A stretch of DNA of 64,000 nt from Histoplasma ohiense (lineage: Eukaryota > Ascomycota > Eurotiomycetes > Onygenales > Ajellomycetaceae), in NCBI GenBank assembly GCA_017607445.1, contig JAEVHH010000001.1, positions 3,286,001 through 3,350,000 of the forward strand, written 5' to 3'. Position numbers and translations under genes: made by a program. This document shows, piece by piece, positions 63,343-64,000 of this stretch; position 1 is the first letter of the stretch, and each line of letters opens with the position of its first letter. The notes beneath the pieces are model-generated. The model was not told the origin of the DNA. It made no database searches and saw only the letters and a program-made list of their open reading frames with translations.

Positions 63343-63691
63343 GTAATAATAATATAAAAAAAGAAAAGAAATACTTGTAGGCACTCAGTTCTCTCACAGA
63401 CACTATTCACAGTGTTGCAGTGCTAAGCTTGATCAAGTTTCTTCATGAACACTATTTGCAGTGTTACAGTTTGTAGGCACTCAGGCCTTATAGAACACAG
63501 TTGATTGTGTTTCAGATGCTTAGACACAACAGTCTATATAACTAACAATAAGAGCACTCAGACTCATGAGGAATCTCTTATAACAACTAGACACTCAGGT
63601 CTGTAAACAACACACTCAGATGTAAGAACTGATAACAACACACTTGAGTGTAAGAACTAATAACAAGACACTCAGATCTTAAATGCAGAAG

Positions 63692-63705
63692 AATCAATTT
63701 GTAAT
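63692..63705 (-). promoter_or_regulatory. Candidate self-primed primer-binding site, G4
   Basis: The minus strand reads ATTACAAATTGATT, an exact complement of the sense-strand LTR segment at 63750-63763. Confidence 0.6.
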
Positions 63706-64000
63706 GTAACAGATGTACTTCAATTAATTTAATACTATTCTAATTACAGATTACAAATTGATTAAGGAAAGAAAGAGAAAAGAAATCAGAAGAAAGGATT
63801 GTATGAAGAGGGTTCTTATAGAGAAAAGTTTGAGATGGAAGAATATCAGAAGCCACTCCACAGTGAAGTGCAGAGCAGAAGAACATTAAGAGGTACATGT
63901 AAGAATCATTAGAGACTACACAAGTACAGAGCATGGGGTGGGGGAATCATTGAGAGCTATACAGAAGAATCATTAGAGACTACACAAGTATAAAACACAG
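63705..64000 (-). repeat. G4 5' LTR (partial)
   Basis: Begins TGTAACAGATGTACTTCAATTAA on the plus strand with all edge CpGs lost, and runs off the window with the 63-bp units visible. Confidence 0.9.

Larger units (their letters stand above)
58159..64000 (-). mobile_element. Chromovirus copy G4, partial at window end
   Basis: Minus-oriented element inserted in G3. The 3' LTR (58159-58692) is at the left; the 5' LTR starts at 63705 and runs out of the window. All internal domains are present in order. Its left flank is ATGAA (58154-58158), the expected TSD to find beyond the window. Confidence 0.92.

Noticed and set aside
15973..64000. Interpretation of the island as a centromere
   Set aside because: Nested CpG-depleted repeats are compatible with it, but nothing in the sequence distinguishes a centromere from any heterochromatic block; CENP-A mapping would be needed.
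1..64000. tRNA or rRNA genes
   Set aside because: No B-box-like GGTTCGANTCC on either strand by eye and no rRNA-like sequence; a tRNAscan-type search would be decisive.

Overview
The window is fungal, from a filamentous ascomycete and most likely Eurotiomycetes. Protein genes carry several short spliceosomal introns with GTAAGT-like donors and CTAAC/CTGAT branch sites. Set2 and eIF6 have filamentous-ascomycete-type sequences. The repeats show homology-dependent (RIP-like) mutation biased to CpG, which has been described for Onygenales such as Coccidioides. The species cannot be named from the sequence.

Region 1 (1-15.97 kb) is ordinary gene-bearing DNA with normal CpG content. It holds three supported genes: a minus-strand AT-hook nuclear protein (237-1451, three exons), the H3K36 methyltransferase Set2 (8548-11899, plus strand, four exons, 1000 aa with AWS-SET-postSET, WW and SRI domains), and the ribosome biogenesis factor eIF6/Tif6 (13420-15128, minus strand, five exons, 258 aa). 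SET2 and TIF6 converge on a 1.5-kb spacer rich in long A-tracts. About 7.1 kb between the AT-hook gene and SET2 holds no gene I can support.

Region 2 (15.97-64 kb) is a nested transposon island with almost no CpG. It contains four copies of one Ty3/gypsy chromovirus (G1 plus, G2 minus, G3 plus, G4 minus), three near full-length copies of one Tad1-type LINE (17631-24296 plus, 28700-35365 minus, 47863-54565 plus), a hAT transposon (about 28.26-37.8 kb, minus), a fragment of a second LINE, and three broken non-transposon-like genes. One of these is a three-exon histone H3-like pseudogene at 45936-46535.

Insertion order can be read from target-site duplications (TSDs). LINE copy 1 lies in the LTR of G1, LINE copy 3 lies in the LTR of G3 (both with perfect 14-bp TSDs), and LINE copy 2 lies in the hAT transposase near its C-terminus. 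G4 lies in the RNase H region of G3. G2 (5-bp TSD GCAGT) splits an older coding remnant. When the inserted element and one TSD copy are removed, the split LTR returns to 597 bp and the split reading frames rejoin.

The most interesting observations are: the histone-fold pseudogene inside the island; a 14-nt complementarity between the chromovirus primer-binding site and its own LTR (Tf1-like self-priming); CpG loss with TGA as the dominant in-frame stop while CpA survives; and survival of CpG only within about 20-75 bp of the outer edges of each element.
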